From Desmonostoc muscorum LEGE 12446 (GTDB lineage Bacteria > Cyanobacteriota > Cyanobacteriia > Cyanobacteriales > Nostocaceae): a stretch of 64,000 nt of DNA. Each line of letters opens with the position of its first letter. Position 1 is the stretch's first letter. Location: positions 7,587,001 through 7,651,000 of the forward strand of contig NZ_JADEXS020000001.1 of assembly GCF_015207005.2 (NCBI RefSeq), read 5' to 3'. A program made the translations under genes and the position numbers. Below the pieces are notes generated by a model that was given only the letters and a program-made list of their open reading frames with translations, ran no database searches and was not told the DNA's origin. Below, one piece after another: positions 1 to 7,831 of the stretch.

Positions 1-1656
1 AGCCACGGCGGATATATCAAAGAAGAGAGTGTGCAACAAAGAATTGCCTTACGTCCGCCAACGACTGAGGCAATTGATGTAGAGACAGATTTCGATTATC
101 TCTTCCCAGATCTTGCCAGAGATCCAAACAGCCTGCTTCCAGCAGACAACAACCAAGATATTATTGAGAAACTTAAAAATCTAGGCGAGCAAATAATTGA
201 CAGAGAAGACCCTGAGCCTGAGAATACTAACTCAAAAATACCTCCGGTTTATACTTATTGGGGACAGTTTATCGACCATGATATTACTGCCAATACTGAT
301 AGGGCTGTCACAGATCTGCAAACTGATATCACGAAAGACGATTTCACACCTTTATCACCCGACTTTGTAATCGATAAGCTCAAGAATCTACGTCGCCCCA
401 CCTTCGATCTTGACAGTGTTTATGGTGACGGGCCAACTCTAGACCCGAAAAAGCCCACCCAAGCAAAGGACTTTTATCAACAAGACGACCCAGTAAAACT
501 GAAAGTTGGGCGAAATGCTGAACAGAATGCTAACGGCGATGCAATTCCTGGAGCCAAAATTCCGCCAGAAAACGATTTATCGCGGGATTTGCCACGCAAT
601 AAGAGAATAGCTGCGATCGGCGACAGTCGCAACGACGAAAATCTCATCGTGGCACAGTTCCACACTGCCTTTCTGCGTTTCCACAATGCAGTAGTAGATT
701 GGGTGCGGAAGAATGAACCCAAAAATGCCAAAAACAATAAAAAACTATTTCTTCGGGCGCAGAATCTGGTTCGTTGGCACTACCAGTGGCTTGTTATCAA
801 TGATTTTCTCAAAACAGTAACTACAACTGGAACAGTAGACAGCATCCTCCGCAACGGGCCGAAATTCTACTATCCCCGCAATGGAAATCTTTTCATGCCT
901 CTAGAATTTTCCGTTGCAGCTTACCGTTTTGGACATAGTATGATACGGGCTGCTTATGACTACAACCGCAATTTTACAGACCAACCGGGAGCGCTGACAG
1001 ACGCAACGTTCGTTTTACTGTTTGCTTTTACAGGAAGACGTGATATTGGCGGTCCACCAGGCCCTGGACCATCCAACACTCTGCCTTTTAACTGGATTAT
1101 TGAGTGGGATCGGTTTGTTGACAAACAAAGCGCTGCCAAAAGGCAGAGAAATTCTGCGCGAAAAATCGACACCCATCTTGCGTTTCCTTTATCAGATCTA
1201 CTTAATGAAGGCAACGATGCACAACCTCCTGTTCAACAACTTCTGAAGCACCTTGCTAAACGGAACCTACTGCGTGGATATTTCCTCAGTATTCCCACCG
1301 GACAGAGTTTAGCTAAGAAGCTAGGTGTCAAACCACTGACAGTGGACGAACTTAAAAAAGACAATTCCGCAGAATTGAATCAAGCCCTCGAACCTTTCCT
1401 AGAAAAGACTCCAGCGTGGTATTACGTCCTTAAGGAATCCGAAGTTCGCGCTCATGGAGACTCTTTGGGCGAAGTTGGTAGCCGTATTGTTGCTGAAACC
1501 ATCATCGGTCTAATTAAGAATGACCCGTCTTCGTACCTCAATAAGAGTTATTTCTATGAAATTTGGAACCCTTCTAGAGGTGTCAAGCTGCCAAATGGTG
1601 ACCAAATTCGCGGGATTAGTGATTTTCTGAAGTTTGCCGGAGTACTGCCAGCATAG
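1..1656 (+). CDS. Animal-type haem peroxidase family protein, 5' end beyond the window
   Basis: The reading frame is open from base 1, so the gene probably begins just left of the window; the first possible internal start is GTG at 31, and residues here are numbered from it. The protein belongs to the animal haem peroxidase (cyclooxygenase/myeloperoxidase-like) superfamily. The distal histidine motif WGQFIDHDIT is at about 77-86 (H83), the active-site arginine lies in GDSRNDENLI (R200), and the proximal haem histidine is in YRFGHSMIR (H302). Family members oxidise halides, phenols or fatty acids with peroxide; the substrate here cannot be read. About 541 residues is normal for the bacterial single-domain form. 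No signal peptide is visible, but the true N-terminus is missing. A MITE-like repeat begins 7 bp after the stop. Confidence 0.88.
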   Translation, partial: SHGGYIKEESVQQRIALRPPTTEAIDVETDFDYLFPDLARDPNSLLPADNNQDIIEKLKNLGEQIIDREDPEPENTNSKIPPVYTYWGQFIDHDITANTDRAVTDLQTDITKDDFTPLSPDFVIDKLKNLRRPTFDLDSVYGDGPTLDPKKPTQAKDFYQQDDPVKLKVGRNAEQNANGDAIPGAKIPPENDLSRDLPRNKRIAAIGDSRNDENLIVAQFHTAFLRFHNAVVDWVRKNEPKNAKNNKKLFLRAQNLVRWHYQWLVINDFLKTVTTTGTVDSILRNGPKFYYPRNGNLFMPLEFSVAAYRFGHSMIRAAYDYNRNFTDQPGALTDATFVLLFAFTGRRDIGGPPGPGPSNTLPFNWIIEWDRFVDKQSAAKRQRNSARKIDTHLAFPLSDLLNEGNDAQPPVQQLLKHLAKRNLLRGYFLSIPTGQSLAKKLGVKPLTVDELKKDNSAELNQALEPFLEKTPAWYYVLKESEVRAHGDSLGEVGSRIVAETIIGLIKNDPSSYLNKSYFYEIWNPSRGVKLPNGDQIRGISDFLKFAGVLPA

Positions 1657-1663
1657 TCTTAAA

Positions 1664-1797
1664 TAGTAGCGTGTCAAGGCTAAAATGTTGCAATAAATTT
1701 TTCTTGTAGTGTGGGCATCTTGCCCGCACCGGACGGGCGAGACGCCCATCCCACAAGAATCAAGCTAATGCACTATTTTAGTCTTGACACGCTACTA
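1664..1797. repeat. MITE-like element with 29-bp terminal inverted repeats
   Basis: The element starts TAGTAGCGTGTCAAGGCTAA and ends with the near-perfect reverse complement (TTAGTCTTGACACGCTACTA). The terminal repeats (1664-1692 and 1769-1797) differ at only a few positions. A second, internal inverted repeat (about 1697-1760) of the GTGTGGGCATCTTGCCCGC type nests inside, so the whole 134 bp could fold into one long hairpin. There is no coding capacity. A fragment similar to the inner arm (GGCGAGACGCCCACCCCACA) recurs near 7560. It follows the peroxidase stop directly and could also act as its terminator. Confidence 0.7.
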
Positions 1798-1897
1798 CAA
1801 TAATTTGATTTTTACTTTATAAATAGCCTTTGAGTAATTTGTACAGTGCGTAAGTCCTGGCTTGTATGTTTTTTGTCAAATTTTCATTTAGGACAAT

Positions 1898-2404
1898 ATG
1901 CGATCGCAACACGAATCACAGGTTTTTTCTGCTGTAATCAAACATTCAATAACCGAAGGAGATTTTCTATGTGAAATGTCCAATAGTTATCTGATAACTA
2001 AAACTTCTTTGAAGCCCGATATCTCCTGGGAAACTCTGCGGATTCCAGAGACATTCATTCATGGAATGAGGATTGTAGGTTTCCCTAATCTCCAAAAAGA
2101 GACTTACGATAATTGGATCTCAATCAACAATCAACCTTCCTTATTAACTCCATTTATTACAAATCATCAAATCACTCTGATTTCACAGAAAGAGTCTGAT
2201 AGAATTTTAAATGACTACGATTATAGGTGGTCTATTATATATACTTTGACTCGACCAGGATTATCTGTAGATTTTTCACAAGCATTAATTCAGATAACCG
2301 CCCACTGTCCAGCAGGACCACCACAGTACGGGAGTTTGCTCTATTTAGAATGCACTGGCAAACAATGGGAAGTCAAGTCATCTTATGGGCTGTACAGTCA
2401 ATAG
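1898..2404 (+). CDS. Hypothetical protein, unrecognised
   Basis: An open frame of 168 codons with no family I recognise. The first ATG (1898) sits inside a GCGATCGC octamer. An in-frame ATG at 1976 is preceded by AAGGAG about 12 bp upstream, so a 143-residue product is a real alternative. The protein is mixed alpha/beta in composition, without signal peptide, membrane segment or obvious repeats, and contains one run IQITAHCPAGPPQYG with a lone cysteine. It ends 7 bp before the convergent stop of the manganese permease gene, which leaves no room for a separate terminator between them. Coding character is plausible but unproven. Confidence 0.5.
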   Translation: MRSQHESQVFSAVIKHSITEGDFLCEMSNSYLITKTSLKPDISWETLRIPETFIHGMRIVGFPNLQKETYDNWISINNQPSLLTPFITNHQITLISQKESDRILNDYDYRWSIIYTLTRPGLSVDFSQALIQITAHCPAGPPQYGSLLYLECTGKQWEVKSSYGLYSQ

Positions 2405-2411
2405 AAAAAAT

Positions 2412-3257
2412 CTATTTCTGTTTCACACTTGGTATCAAAACTCCATGTTTGGGACTAAATAATAAAGCTAACAAAAATAATCCCGAAACTACCAAAACAA
2501 TTGCTGGGCCAGAAGGCAAATTATAAAAATAGCTGAGATACATCCCGCTAATACTAGAAATTACGCCGATTACGGCACCCAAAATCATTACTTGGTTGAG
2601 ACGTTTCACTAGTAAATAAGCGGTGGCTCCTGGTGTAATCAAAAGTGAAAGTACTAAAATCACACCTACAGCTTTCATGCTAGCGACAATTGTTAAAGCA
2701 ATCAATAGCATTAATCCAAAGTTAAGCCGATCAACCGGCAAACCTGCGGCTTGAGCGCCTAAGGGATCAAAAGTGTAAAATAAAAGTTCTTTGTATATTA
2801 AAATAACAACTATTAAAACAATAGCAGCAATAATAGCTGTGTCGCGTACTTCATCAATAGTAACGCTGAGAAGGTTACCGAATAAAAAGTGATTCAGGTC
2901 AATTTTATTATCTTTTTGAATAACAGTAATTAAGGTGATACCAAGGGCAAAGAATGCAGAAAAAACTATGCCCATTGCCGCATCTTCTTTAATTGGCGAT
3001 CGCACTCTAATCCAAGCGATCGCCATTGTACTCAAAACTCCGGCAATAAACGCCCCAATATATATATTTGCTCCCACCATAAAAGCGATCGCTAGTCCTG
3101 GCAAAACCGAGTGACTGATTGCATCACCCAGCAACGCCAATCGCTGCACCATCAAGTAACTACCAACCACCGCACACAACAAACCAACTAAAATCGCAAT
3201 CACAAGCGATCGCTGCATAAAGCCGTATTGTAACGGCTCAATTAAAGCTTCTAACAT
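2412..3257 (-). CDS. mntB: Manganese/zinc ABC transporter permease MntB
   Basis: A 281-residue polytopic membrane protein of the ABC-3 (ZnuB/MntB) family, with about eight to nine hydrophobic segments. The family signature region GDAISHSVLPGLAIAF is near residues 41-56, and GPAIVLVVSGLFLLALLF closes the last helix. It forms the membrane channel of a metal-uptake ABC importer in the plasma membrane. It lies downstream of the ATPase gene on the same strand, 106 bp apart, with a 9-bp tandem repeat between them, and the substrate-binding protein gene is divergent beyond that. Manganese is preferred over zinc because the neighbouring binding protein has the His-His-Glu-Asp ligand set of MntC and lacks the His-rich loop of ZnuA. 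Confidence 0.88.
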   Translation of the reverse strand: MLEALIEPLQYGFMQRSLVIAILVGLLCAVVGSYLMVQRLALLGDAISHSVLPGLAIAFMVGANIYIGAFIAGVLSTMAIAWIRVRSPIKEDAAMGIVFSAFFALGITLITVIQKDNKIDLNHFLFGNLLSVTIDEVRDTAIIAAIVLIVVILIYKELLFYTFDPLGAQAAGLPVDRLNFGLMLLIALTIVASMKAVGVILVLSLLITPGATAYLLVKRLNQVMILGAVIGVISSISGMYLSYFYNLPSGPAIVLVVSGLFLLALLFSPKHGVLIPSVKQK

Positions 3258-3300
3258 ATTTTGTCACTAGTCATTGGTCATTAGTCATTTGTCATTTCTC

Positions 3301-3344
3301 CCCCTGCCTCCCCTGCCTCCCCTGCCTCCCCTGCCTCCCCTGCC
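3301..3344. repeat. 9-bp tandem repeat (CCCCTGCCT)n between mntA and mntB
   Basis: About 4.9 copies of CCCCTGCCT run without interruption, preceded by the GTCATTAGTCATTTGTC motif (3268-3297) that recurs at many intergenic sites in this window. Repeats of this sort are typical of Nostocales. Copy number is likely to vary between strains. Confidence 0.9.
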
Positions 3345-3363
3345 CCCTCATCCCCCATCACAT

Positions 3364-4104
3364 TTACGCCGCATCCGAAAAATACATTACTTTCCCGCCA
3401 TAAGCAAGATTGAGATTTTCTTCTGTGAGTACTTGTTGGCGTGAACCTGTGGCGATTAATTCACGATTTAGTAATATTAAATCATCAAAATGGGCAATTG
3501 ATTCTCCTAAATCGTGGTTGACTACTAGCACGATTTTTTTATCAGTAGCGAGTTCATGAAAGACTTCAAAAATCACCGATTGAGTTTTTTGATCGATGCC
3601 TACTAAAGGTTCATCAAAACAGAAAATTTCTGCTTGCTGCGTTAAAGCACGGGCTAAAAATACCCGTTGTTGCTGTCCTCCTGATAATTGTCCGATGGGG
3701 CGATCGCAATATTCAATCATTCCAACTCTTTCCAGGGCATTTTTTGCTACCTGGCGACTAACTGCTGAAAAGCTACGCAACCATCCTGTTTTCTTCACCC
3801 GTCCCATCATGACTACATCCCAAACGGTGGCGGGGTAAGTCCAGTCAATTTGGCTACGCTGTGGTACGTAGGCAACTCGATCTAATTGTTGCATTAAGGG
3901 TTTCCCTTGATACAGCACCGTACCACTACTGACTGGCACTAAGCCTAACATTGCCTTCATCAGTGTACTTTTGCCTGCACCGTTGGGGCCAAAAATACCC
4001 GTCACTTTTCCCGGTTTGACAATACAGTTAACGTCCCTTAAGGCTTCTTGTGTTCGGTAGTGTACCCCTACATGGGCGATGTTAATTGCTGGTGTGGAAG
4101 TCAT
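3364..4104 (-). CDS. mntA: Manganese ABC transporter ATP-binding protein MntA
   Basis: The nucleotide-binding subunit of the metal importer. It has Walker A GPNGAGKST, the signature LSGGQQQR, Walker B IFCFDEPLVGID and the H-loop VNHDLG, in that order. The frame stays open to 4338, but I place the start at the ATG at 4104: it has AAGG about 8 bp upstream, gives 246 residues (normal for the family), and the protein then begins MTSTPAINIAHVGV, close to the usual N-terminus. An ATG at 4188 without a ribosome site is the alternative. It is transcribed with mntB and diverges from mntC. Confidence 0.9.
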   Translation of the reverse strand: MTSTPAINIAHVGVHYRTQEALRDVNCIVKPGKVTGIFGPNGAGKSTLMKAMLGLVPVSSGTVLYQGKPLMQQLDRVAYVPQRSQIDWTYPATVWDVVMMGRVKKTGWLRSFSAVSRQVAKNALERVGMIEYCDRPIGQLSGGQQQRVFLARALTQQAEIFCFDEPLVGIDQKTQSVIFEVFHELATDKKIVLVVNHDLGESIAHFDDLILLNRELIATGSRQQVLTEENLNLAYGGKVMYFSDAA

Positions 4105-4277
4105 AACAGAAGCCTTGATAGTTTCGGGTAATTCTCGTGTATTTACTGGAGATAAGCGGAATTTAGCTGCAAAAGAGACGTTTTTCATAACTGCTTTTAA
4201 ATATTCATTTCTTGAGCTTACTACAAAAATGAGAGAAATATGAAAAAATCTATAAATAGATGTAATATCCCAGATAA
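4105..4277. promoter_or_regulatory. Divergent promoter region of mntA-mntB and mntC
   Basis: This 173-bp AT-rich stretch separates the two arms of the transporter and must hold both promoters if the chosen starts are right. In Synechocystis the mnt genes are controlled by the ManS-ManR two-component system. I could not identify a ManR, Zur or Fur operator here by eye. Confidence 0.4.
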
Positions 4278-5297
4278 ATGAAACTAATACCACAGATAGA
4301 GGGCAGTAACGCTCACGGCAAGGCGATTGGCAAAACAAACAAGAGAAAAATTCTTTTGCGGCTTTGTTTGGGAATGCTTATGCCTTTGGCTTTATTTAGT
4401 TGTACCCAGAATGACTCCAACCCCAAAACTGCCAAGGGAGAGAGTCAGCCGCGAGTGGTTGCAACTAGCACCATCATTGCTGATTTGGCGCAAGAGGTTG
4501 CAGGAGATGAAATTCAAGTCAGTGGAATCCTCAAGCCGGGTACTGATCCGCATGTTTACGAACCGATACCAGCAGACAGTAGGCTTTTGGAACAAGCCGA
4601 CTTGATTTTGTATAACGGCTACAACCTGGAACCAGGATTGATTAAGTTAATGAATGCTTCTGGTGGTAAGGCGCGAAAGTTAGCCGTCGGGGAAGCTGTC
4701 AAATCTTTGCAGTTAGATAAAGGCAAAGGTGAAATTGTGCCAGATCCTCACATTTGGGGTAGTGCAGAAAATGCGATCGCCATGACGAATGCCATTCGAG
4801 ATGCTTTGATTGAATTATCACCTGAAGATAAAGAAGAATTAACTAAAAATGCATTGCAACTGACTCAGGAATTAAAACAGTTGCATAGCTGGATTAATCA
4901 ACAGATTCAAACTATCCCAGCACCTCGGCGCAGACTGATCACAACCCATGATGCATTTCAATATTATGGACGTGCTTATGGAATTGCGATCGCAGGTACT
5001 TTAATTGGCATTAGTACCGAAGAACAACCAAGCGCTCAAACAGTCCAGCGATTGGTAGAGTCAGTGAAAAAAATCGGCGTTCCGGCAATTTTTGCTGAAA
5101 CTACAATTAATCCAGCTTTAATTAAAACCGTTGCCCAAGAAGCAGGAGTCAAATTAGCACCACATCAACTTTATTCTGATTCAATTGGGGCAAAAGGGAG
5201 TGATGGAGATTCCTACGTAAAGATGATGGAGGCAAATACCCGCAGCATTGTAGAAGCATTGGGTGGAAAATATACGCCTTTTCAACCTAAGAAGTAA
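4278..5297 (+). CDS. mntC: Manganese-binding lipoprotein MntC (ABC transporter substrate-binding)
   Basis: A cluster A-I metal-binding protein of 339 residues. The N-terminus has basic residues, a hydrophobic stretch and the lipobox LALFSC, so the mature protein is a lipoprotein in the periplasm. The four expected metal ligands are visible: His in TDPHVYEP, His in PDPHIWGS, Glu in FAETTINP and Asp in LYSDSIG, the His-His-Glu-Asp set of MntC. It delivers Mn2+ to MntAB, which in cyanobacteria chiefly feeds photosystem II. The start is uncertain because no ribosome site is visible before the ATG at 4278. Synechocystis has one mntCAB operon; here mntC is divergent from mntA-mntB. Confidence 0.9.
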   Translation: MKLIPQIEGSNAHGKAIGKTNKRKILLRLCLGMLMPLALFSCTQNDSNPKTAKGESQPRVVATSTIIADLAQEVAGDEIQVSGILKPGTDPHVYEPIPADSRLLEQADLILYNGYNLEPGLIKLMNASGGKARKLAVGEAVKSLQLDKGKGEIVPDPHIWGSAENAIAMTNAIRDALIELSPEDKEELTKNALQLTQELKQLHSWINQQIQTIPAPRRRLITTHDAFQYYGRAYGIAIAGTLIGISTEEQPSAQTVQRLVESVKKIGVPAIFAETTINPALIKTVAQEAGVKLAPHQLYSDSIGAKGSDGDSYVKMMEANTRSIVEALGGKYTPFQPKK

Positions 5298-5617
5298 ATG
5301 AAGAACACAGGTAGGGGCACAACATGTTGTGCCCCTACGATTATCTGTACCTCACGCCTATTGCAATGTGCTGTATTTCTAAAGTCAGAGGTTATTTATC
5401 AACTAATATCCTTAGGTTAGAGCCAAAAATCTTAATTTTATGTAGTGTAGTTGGGTTGAGGAATGAAACCCAACTACAATTATCTCCTCTGACTCCTGAA
5501 TTCTGAATTCTGATTTACAATCTATTCTCAAACTCTTTCCAGAGAAAGAACTCTTTATAGCTTTGATTTTCTAGAGTGTTATTGGTAAATGCACATTTAT
5601 TAATACCTGAAAAAACC
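5298..5617. other. Intergenic region with palindrome and hairpin
   Basis: Besides the palindrome at 5311-5338, this 320-bp stretch has a 12-bp stem hairpin at 5446-5478 (TGTAGTTGGGTT with its exact complement) and two copies of CTGAATTC near 5498-5512. No gene is seen. Confidence 0.7.
5311..5338. repeat. Perfect 28-bp palindrome (GTAGGGGCAC family)
   Basis: The sequence GTAGGGGCACAACA is followed immediately by its exact reverse complement. It is one of a dispersed family in this window (6952, 7643, 17928, 18202, 48581) and lies 13 bp after the mntC stop, where it may act as a terminator or mRNA stabiliser. Confidence 0.85.
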
Positions 5618-5953
5618 ATGACTGATAATAAACAAGAAAATCAAATTAATCAACCAGTGAGCGAAGATCGGCATTCTCGTGAAGAAGCAAATGTGAAAGA
5701 ACAAAACTTAACTGCAAATCCGGGAGATAGAATCGCTGATGAAGCTCAATCCGTTGAAGAAAAGGCTCAACAGCTAGCTGTAGATCACGTACCAGACATT
5801 ACAGGCGACGTAATCACAGTCCCGACTTACTTTGTTGTCGATGAACCCAACGGCGAAAAGAAAGCACTCCACCACGTTAAAGATGCTGAAGAGATTTCCG
5901 ACGTAATTCGCCAAGCACGAGTTGACGAAAATGGAAATCGAATTTGGTGGTAG
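5618..5953 (+). CDS. Small acidic hypothetical protein
   Basis: 111 residues from the ATG at 5618; the open frame extends back to a GTG at 5576, but the ATG gives the natural start MTDNKQENQ. The N-terminal half is hydrophilic and rich in Glu, Asn and Gln, probably disordered. The C-terminal half (about residues 50-111) is more ordered, containing GDVITVPTYFVVDEPNGEK and ending VDENGNRIWW. There is no signal peptide or membrane segment. I do not recognise a characterised family; it resembles small conserved hypotheticals of filamentous cyanobacteria. The codon use and the consistent acidic composition argue for a real gene. Confidence 0.65.
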   Translation: MTDNKQENQINQPVSEDRHSREEANVKEQNLTANPGDRIADEAQSVEEKAQQLAVDHVPDITGDVITVPTYFVVDEPNGEKKALHHVKDAEEISDVIRQARVDENGNRIWW

Positions 5954-6126
5954 TTGCTGATTGAAGAAACAAGGGGATAGGGTGTTTGTCATTAGTCATT
6001 TGTCTTTATTTGCGTCCCCGCGTCCCCTCATCCCCCTCCCCATTTCCCTCTTACCGCATCTTGTTGCGGTAAGTTACACTGTAATCAGGTAATCATAGTT
6101 TGGAAATTCTCCAAGGATGAAGGGTA

Positions 6127-6864
6127 ATGGGAAATGTTACAACTTCTCAGGAATTGACATCTTGGACTACGCCAGAAATTAAAAATCACATTTTAGAACT
6201 TGTTAAAGACCGCAATCTAGAGACGTTAAAAGCCAAAGTAGAATTTTATAAAAACGAATTAGCGCCATATTTTGGAGAATTGAGCCAACGCAACCCTTTT
6301 CCTAAAGTTGCAGAACAAGTGGCGATCGTCATCGGAGGTTGGGTGCCAATATGGTCTACTATCCCTTTTCAAGATATTTTACCTGGTCGGATACACGAGC
6401 AGTCTTACCAAATTTTTCATAATGATGGTTACTATGCAAATATTGCCCGTTATGCACTAGGGCATCAGTCTGGTTTTTGGCGCAAATTTGCATCAAAACT
6501 ACCAGCTTACGATTTAATGATATTGCAACAGTATTCAGTTGAAAATGAGCAGTGGAACATCAAAAATGTTGGCATATTCCAGGCATTAGGAAATAGAGAA
6601 ATTCCATTGACAATTGAGGATGCAGACAAGTGGTTTACGAAAAATGTCGAATCTAAATTCAAAGAAGCATCGTCAAAGATAGATTTACAGCAAGAAGTTC
6701 AATTAGAAGACATGGACAGAAATACTGTCAAAAAATTTCAGAAAGTCTACCTAGCTACTTCTTTTCTAGAACATTTATATATAGATAATGACTTTCGGTT
6801 GATTAAGAGTCAACGAGAAACTACACAGCGATCGAGTTATACAATTGCTGTTCGCAGAGATTGA
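6127..6864 (+). CDS. Conserved hypothetical protein, weakly fibrillin (PAP)-like
   Basis: 245 residues preceded by the strong ribosome-site-like GAAGGG a few bases before the ATG. The central part (about 55-120) has GGWVPIWSTIPFQDILPGR followed by a Tyr-rich stretch. That pattern of 'size of residual activity, then lineage of an amphipathic beta-barrel' reminds me of plastid-lipid-associated/fibrillin proteins, but the similarity is by eye only and weak. There is no signal peptide or membrane helix, so it is probably cytosolic. It stands alone, with long intergenic regions on both sides. Confidence 0.6.
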   Translation: MGNVTTSQELTSWTTPEIKNHILELVKDRNLETLKAKVEFYKNELAPYFGELSQRNPFPKVAEQVAIVIGGWVPIWSTIPFQDILPGRIHEQSYQIFHNDGYYANIARYALGHQSGFWRKFASKLPAYDLMILQQYSVENEQWNIKNVGIFQALGNREIPLTIEDADKWFTKNVESKFKEASSKIDLQQEVQLEDMDRNTVKKFQKVYLATSFLEHLYIDNDFRLIKSQRETTQRSSYTIAVRRD

Positions 6865-6951
6865 ACTAACAAAATTTCCCAATCCTATGTCCTCACAACA
6901 ACAGGACGCAAACCTCATACCGTTTTACTTTAAATTGATACAAATACCTTG

Positions 6952-6979
6952 GTAGGGGCGCACAGCTGTGCGCCCTTAC
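6952..6979. repeat. Palindromic repeat, GTAGGGGCGCACAGC family
   Basis: GTAGGGGCGCACAG is followed by its complement with one mismatch (CTGTGCGCCCTTAC). It lies at the 3' side of the truncated adhesin remnant and is a member of the dispersed palindrome family. Confidence 0.8.
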
Positions 6980-7003
6980 GTTCGCGGAGCTGGAATGTTT
7001 TCG

Positions 7004-7210
7004 TCACATTTTCATAATTCGGTGAAGCTGTTTCGGTAGTCCCTGAAAGTTATCTATAACTTGGGAGGACTCAGCACCAAGTGTGTTATCAGGCACGATA
7101 TTGCTTTGCTGTGCCTGGGTTTTAACAGTGAAGATACTGGTACTTAAGCAGCCCAACAACCATCCCAATCCGAACTGTAAACACCTGTTTAATCGGTATT
7201 TTTTCGCCAT
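7004..7210 (-). pseudogene. Remnant of a two-partner-secretion (filamentous haemagglutinin-type) adhesin gene
   Basis: 68 codons encode a typical signal peptide (KKYRLNRCLQFGLGWLLG, ending near KTQAQ) followed by IVPDNTLGAESSQV. That motif opens the TPS domain of cyanobacterial filamentous haemagglutinin-like exoproteins, which normally run to many hundreds of residues. Here the frame stops after about 30 further residues, and I found no continuation of the TPS domain in the following 60 bp in any frame before a dispersed palindrome starts. I therefore read it as the surviving 5' end of a deleted gene. A short genuine secreted peptide cannot be excluded. Confidence 0.5.
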
Positions 7211-7831
7211 TGGGTACTGTTTATATAGATTACTTAAGTATCTAATGGAACTTGCACCTTTTGATAATAAACAAGCAAATATTGGTTAATTATCTAGTTT
7301 TCTGCAATCAGGCTATATCTGACGACAAGCCTTACGGCTAGACATTTTTGCATTCTCTAGGTATGAAAACTGCACACAAACAAGCAGAAAACCTGAATGT
7401 CCAACATTAGTTCTCAATGCAAGGTGCGATCGCATTTATTTTATAGAGCTGATGCCAAACCTAAGGAAACTAAGTGCTGGCAATAAATAACACAACGGTT
7501 AACAGTGGGTGGTTTACTCATAACAGATCTGGGCTTCAGCTTTAACTTGACACCAATGGCGAGACGCCCACCCCACAATCAGAGTTAGATGTTTTTTATT
7601 TGGCAGTCATTCATACCATTTGATGAAATTCCTGATACATAGGTAGGGGCGTATACCTGTACGCCCTTGGAGATGTCTAATTCATCAAAATCTTCAATTT
7701 TGAACGAAACTAACGGTGATTTTCCACAAGTTTATCTATGGAAGTATTGACAATTGGAAATGATTGTTTGTATGCACTGTAAAGGATGTGGTCAAATTGC
7801 CGAAATTCATCAATCCTTAATAGTATTCTCG
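7211..7831. other. Intergenic region with repeat fragments upstream of the insertion sequence
   Basis: About 620 bp without a credible gene. It holds a fragment of the 1664-1797 element's inner arm (about 7558-7577) and a palindromic repeat at 7643-7668. A promoter-like TTGACA (7748-7753) with a TATGCA-like box about 18 bp on points toward the insertion sequence. Confidence 0.55.
7643..7668. repeat. Palindromic repeat, GTAGGGGC family
   Basis: GTAGGGGCGTA pairs with TACGCCCTT around a short centre. It is a diverged member of the dispersed family listed at 5311. Confidence 0.65.
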
